Of a stretch of DNA of 64,000 nt, positions 60,721 through 64,000 are shown one piece after another; the first letter of the stretch is position 1, and each line of letters opens with the position of its first letter. This DNA comes from Ricinus communis (Eukaryota; Streptophyta; Magnoliopsida; Malpighiales; Euphorbiaceae), in contig NC_063257.1 of the NCBI RefSeq assembly GCF_019578655.1, positions 10,850,001 through 10,914,000 on the forward strand, written 5' to 3'. Position numbers and translations under genes: made by a program. The notes beneath the pieces were generated by a model. The model saw only the letters and a program-made list of their open reading frames with translations, was not told where the DNA came from and did not search any database.

Positions 60721-61250
60721 CTATAAATATAGAAATCTATAAATAGACAGGGATCTTCTAGTGAACAACTCAACTAATCATATAAAAAACATATCTATAG
60801 TCTATAAATTTTATCTTTTATCATTTATCATTAGGTTATAAAAGCAATTTTTAATCTAAATTTCCAATACGTTCAAAGCTTTTAAGTGTTTTCACCATTT
60901 AATTACATCAAGTTGTTTACTTTATGCAATCAAATTCCTAAAGTTTTCAAGTTACTGTTTCAGGATTCATTTGTTGCAATAAAGATCCTTAGCTTACATA
61001 TTACATCATCATTTTTAGCTTACAATAATTTAACTTTAAGTCTTATTTCTTAAATTCATTTTTACATTCCCAACTCATCAATCCTTTATTATTTGCATAA
61101 TCATATAAATAAATAAAAAGTCAAATAATCATATATTTTATATTTATTTCATTAACTGTAATTATTTGAGATATTCAGCCTCTCGTACACTGAGCAGTCA
61201 ATCCTACGTGAAGTAGGTGAAATACCGACTAGATAATATTACTTTCTCTT
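60720..61250 (+). mobile_element. possible LTR or pararetroviral-type leader remnant
   Basis: The order of signals on the plus strand is TATA-like CTATAAATAGACAGG (60746), a short leader, AATAAAG (60980) and a long U-rich leader. This is reminiscent of LTR or pararetroviral promoter-leader regions. No primer-binding site, protein domain or repeat end is recognisable, so the call is weak. Confidence 0.2.
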
Positions 61251-64000
61251 TTTAGTCGTTTGATTAATAATTAAATATCTAAAATATTCTTCATGATTAG
61301 ACCTGTTTAAACTTTAGGCCGGACCAGACTTGATAGAGCTTGAAGTTTTCAAGCCTATACCCGAATCGAGTTCAACTATGCAGGCCTAGACTTTTGATTA
61401 AGCCCGACCTGTTATAAAAAGATATACATTTTTCTTTAAATTTTTTAGCCAGGCTAGACTTGTTAGGGCGAGCCTCAAAGTAAATGTCATTCTTGCCATT
61501 CTCCCATTGATTCCTATGAATATAGGAGACTTGTATATCTCATTCACAAATCCATCATTGTTTATGCTGCTAACTCTAAATCCATTTAAAAAATAATTAA
61601 ATTTTGCAAGTTCAGATTTTTGCAAGCGTAAACTAAGAAATAGATAGCCAAACCTGAAAATTTCTGGGCTGGCAGAGTGGATACCAAATCCATAAAAAGG
61701 TCTATTCAAGATTAAAATAAAACATAAACATTTATAATTAATTTTTATTTACTTTATTTTAAAATTATAAATTATTATAAATTTTTTAAGTTCCAATAAA
61801 TTTATTTTATTTAAATATTAAAAATTATAAACAGAATAATAAGTTTATCCATTCGGATTATTATGCATTATATTAAAATATTTATTAATAGTATTTTAGT
61901 AAAACATTAGTTAAAAAATAGTGGTATTAATTGAAAAATAAAACTGAATTTTGTAATTTTTTAGAAAATAAATTATTAAAGTTGTACGGAAAAAATATAC
62001 ATACCGAACAGACTGGATTAAAATAAAGAAAAAGTTAGCTTGAATTTATGAAGGTGACTTTATTCTAATAATAAAAAGATAATTATTTTATAATAGTTTA
62101 CAAAATCTATTATATAAAATATGTATAAGGTATATGTTAATTTGATCATTTTATAATTTTTTTGAATTAAATCTTTAATTTAGAAACTAGAATAACAAAG
62201 TAATTAATTAATCATAATAGAAAATAGCACATATCTAAAAGTATAAGTTTTAGTAAATATCAATTATTTAATTTAAAAAATAATAACTATACAATTATTT
62301 GAGTAATATAAATACAGTAATATATAATTAACATGTAAAAAATGGAAAATATTTATTATCTTTTTCAAATAAAATTAAATTTATTGAGTTGTATAAAGGG
62401 CTTGTTATCTGTATGCCATATCAATACTAAATAAGCCCATTTTGCCCAAAGGTAATTGACTACTTGATAGAAGACAAAGTATTAGTAGTTTTTCAGGGTC
62501 CATATCTTCCATGGATACGAGCATCTTAATTTATTAAAGGAATTTCATATAGCACTACTTTTTAAAAAAAAAACTTTTATGGTCAAAATATTTTATTTTT
62601 TTAGGTTTTTAAATTTTTTATTCGTACGGTTTTTCTTTAGAATTTTATTAAAAAAAGTATCGCTAGTATATTCAAAAAATATCGAAAGAATGTTTTTTTT
62701 GTTTATATTATTGAAAAGTCAATTTATATTTTATATTTTATATAATTTTATTAAAAAATATATTAAAAATATATATCTAAAAGATATTTAAAATTTATTT
62801 ATTTATAATTTATATTATTATAAATTTCTGAAAATAAAATTTATTCAAAAGAAAATATTCAAAATATATTTAAAAAATATCAAAAATTTATTATTTGAAC
62901 TTGTATTATTATGAATCTTCTTTTCAAAATTTCTTTTGAAAGATATTAAAAGTATATCTATAGGATAATAAAAGGATATTACTTTAATTTGTATTACTGT
63001 AAAATTAGTCAAATGAGTTAGATTTATTATTATTATTTTTTTTTGGTATTTATGAATTGAATGATTTTATATATTTTTTATAGTAACTAATATATTTTGA
63101 TGATATAAAGATGTTCATTTTAAAAAATATATCATAACGTATAAAGAATTTATTATATACAATTTAAAATACATACATATAATTAAAATTAAATTAAAAA
63201 ATTTATTTTATGATAACAAAAAATATTAAACAAATATCAAAAGAAATAAAAACAACAAACACCATATTACAGTTTCAAAAAGAAAACTGTATAAATAAAA
63301 CATATTAAAAAAGATTATAAAAGAATTTTCTTTTAAAAATTCGTAAAAAAAGAAAAAAGATTTTTACCATGAAAATAAAAATTCTTCGACATTTATGTAA
63401 ATATTATTTGAATTCGATTATGACTTACGTTTTTCTCTTTTTCTTTTTGTCAGTGTAAAAAAACAAATTTCATACTTATAATAATTTATTTAATATTATA
63501 TCTTCTTGCGACTTCTTTTCTTTTTCAATTTCAACCTTATCTATTTTTCACTTTGAACCATTTTTTTAATACATAGTTTTACTTTGCAATATTTTTTAAA
63601 TAAATTTTTCAAGATTATTTAAATTCCATAATTTTAGGTATATTGTTGAGGCTAATGTTAATTATATTTAACTATATTATACATTACTGTCAACAAGAAG
63701 AAACAAAAAAATATATATATATACAGACTCTAAATTCTTCAATAGATTAATATATATAAAGATTTTGAAATATAAATTTACTCGCATATGTGCATATTTT
63801 TTATATATAAAAATTTATTTTTTACACATTAAATTATGTTGTACTTTTATGTTTATTGTAATTAATTTATTAAATAAACTTTACTTTTCTAATTAAATAG
63901 TAATTTTAATCATTAAAACGAATTTTTAATTATATTTTTTATATTATTATAACTTAAAAATTAATTAATTCTAGAAAATAGTATTTTATTTTTATTTTTA
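61251..64000. other. AT-rich spacer to window end
   Basis: No supported gene. At 61296-61460 there is a short GC-richer patch with AGGCCGGACCAGAC and AGGCCTAGAC motifs that resembles a MITE terminus. Near 63840-64000 the sequence resembles the dispersed AT repeat in reverse complement. Short plus-strand frames at 62579-62791 are Phe/Ile/Lys-only low complexity. Confidence 0.5.

Noticed and set aside
1..64000. CRISPR array, bacterial operon, prophage or organellar insert
   Set aside because: Regular spacers, Shine-Dalgarno-led gene clusters and plastid or mitochondrial gene sequences were not seen. Introns and gene content are nuclear plant.

Overview
This is a window of nuclear plant DNA, very probably from a dicot. 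It holds intron-rich genes with GT-AG introns, set in very AT-rich intergenic DNA full of (TA)n microsatellites, MITE-like and SINE-like repeats. The products are plant-specific or plant-type: a phytolongin, an RHA4A-type RING-H2 ligase, sucrose-phosphate synthase, a GDPD4-type phosphodiesterase and a peroxisomal acyl-activating enzyme. The species cannot be read from the sequence. The protein flavour would fit a rosid such as a member of the Malpighiales, but that is inference. Exon structures below were built by reading splice sites and reading phase by hand; every coding junction listed keeps frame.

Layout. 925-1761 (-): phytolongin, with a 5'UTR exon near 2535-2600. 2.6-6 kb: AT-rich spacer with a 76-bp tandem duplication and a hAT-like MITE. 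7066-9072 (-): RING-H2 E3 ligase, 3 exons. 9.2-14.6 kb: spacer with a second MITE candidate. 14622-18027 (-): small DUF2062 membrane protein, 5 exons. 18.5-20.4 kb: spacer with a ~77-bp minisatellite. 20468-21160 (-): PTRHD1-type peptidyl-tRNA hydrolase, 2 exons. 21510-22500: a decayed tandem copy of the 5' half of the DUF2062 gene, with an exon-2 relic. 23045-26191 (-): GDPD4-like phosphodiesterase, 9 exons. 26.2-27.5 kb: divergent promoter region with TGGGCC/T motifs. 27513-34539 (+): coiled-coil protein of unknown function, 11 exons. 35241-42174 (-): sucrose-phosphate synthase, 14 exons, 1021 aa. 42.2-55.4 kb: gene-poor repeat-rich spacer. 55400-56430 (+): LRR receptor-kinase pseudogene, cut at both ends. 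57055-58725 (+): intronless acyl-activating enzyme. 58.7-64 kb: AT-rich spacer.

There is no operon-like logic and the genes look functionally independent. Sucrose-phosphate synthase is cytosolic sucrose synthesis. The acyl-CoA ligase ends in a PTS1-like tripeptide and probably works in peroxisomes. The phytolongin is a membrane-trafficking longin protein. GDPD4 is lipid/phosphate metabolism. PTRHD1 and the RING ligase serve translation quality control and ubiquitination. I found no convincing new biological system. The most informative unusual items are the DUF2062 partial duplication lying just upstream of PTRHD1 (possible promoter capture), the non-canonical active-site motif of the GDPD, a strong G-quadruplex tract, the uncharacterised coiled-coil protein, and a dispersed AT-rich repeat family present in both orientations.
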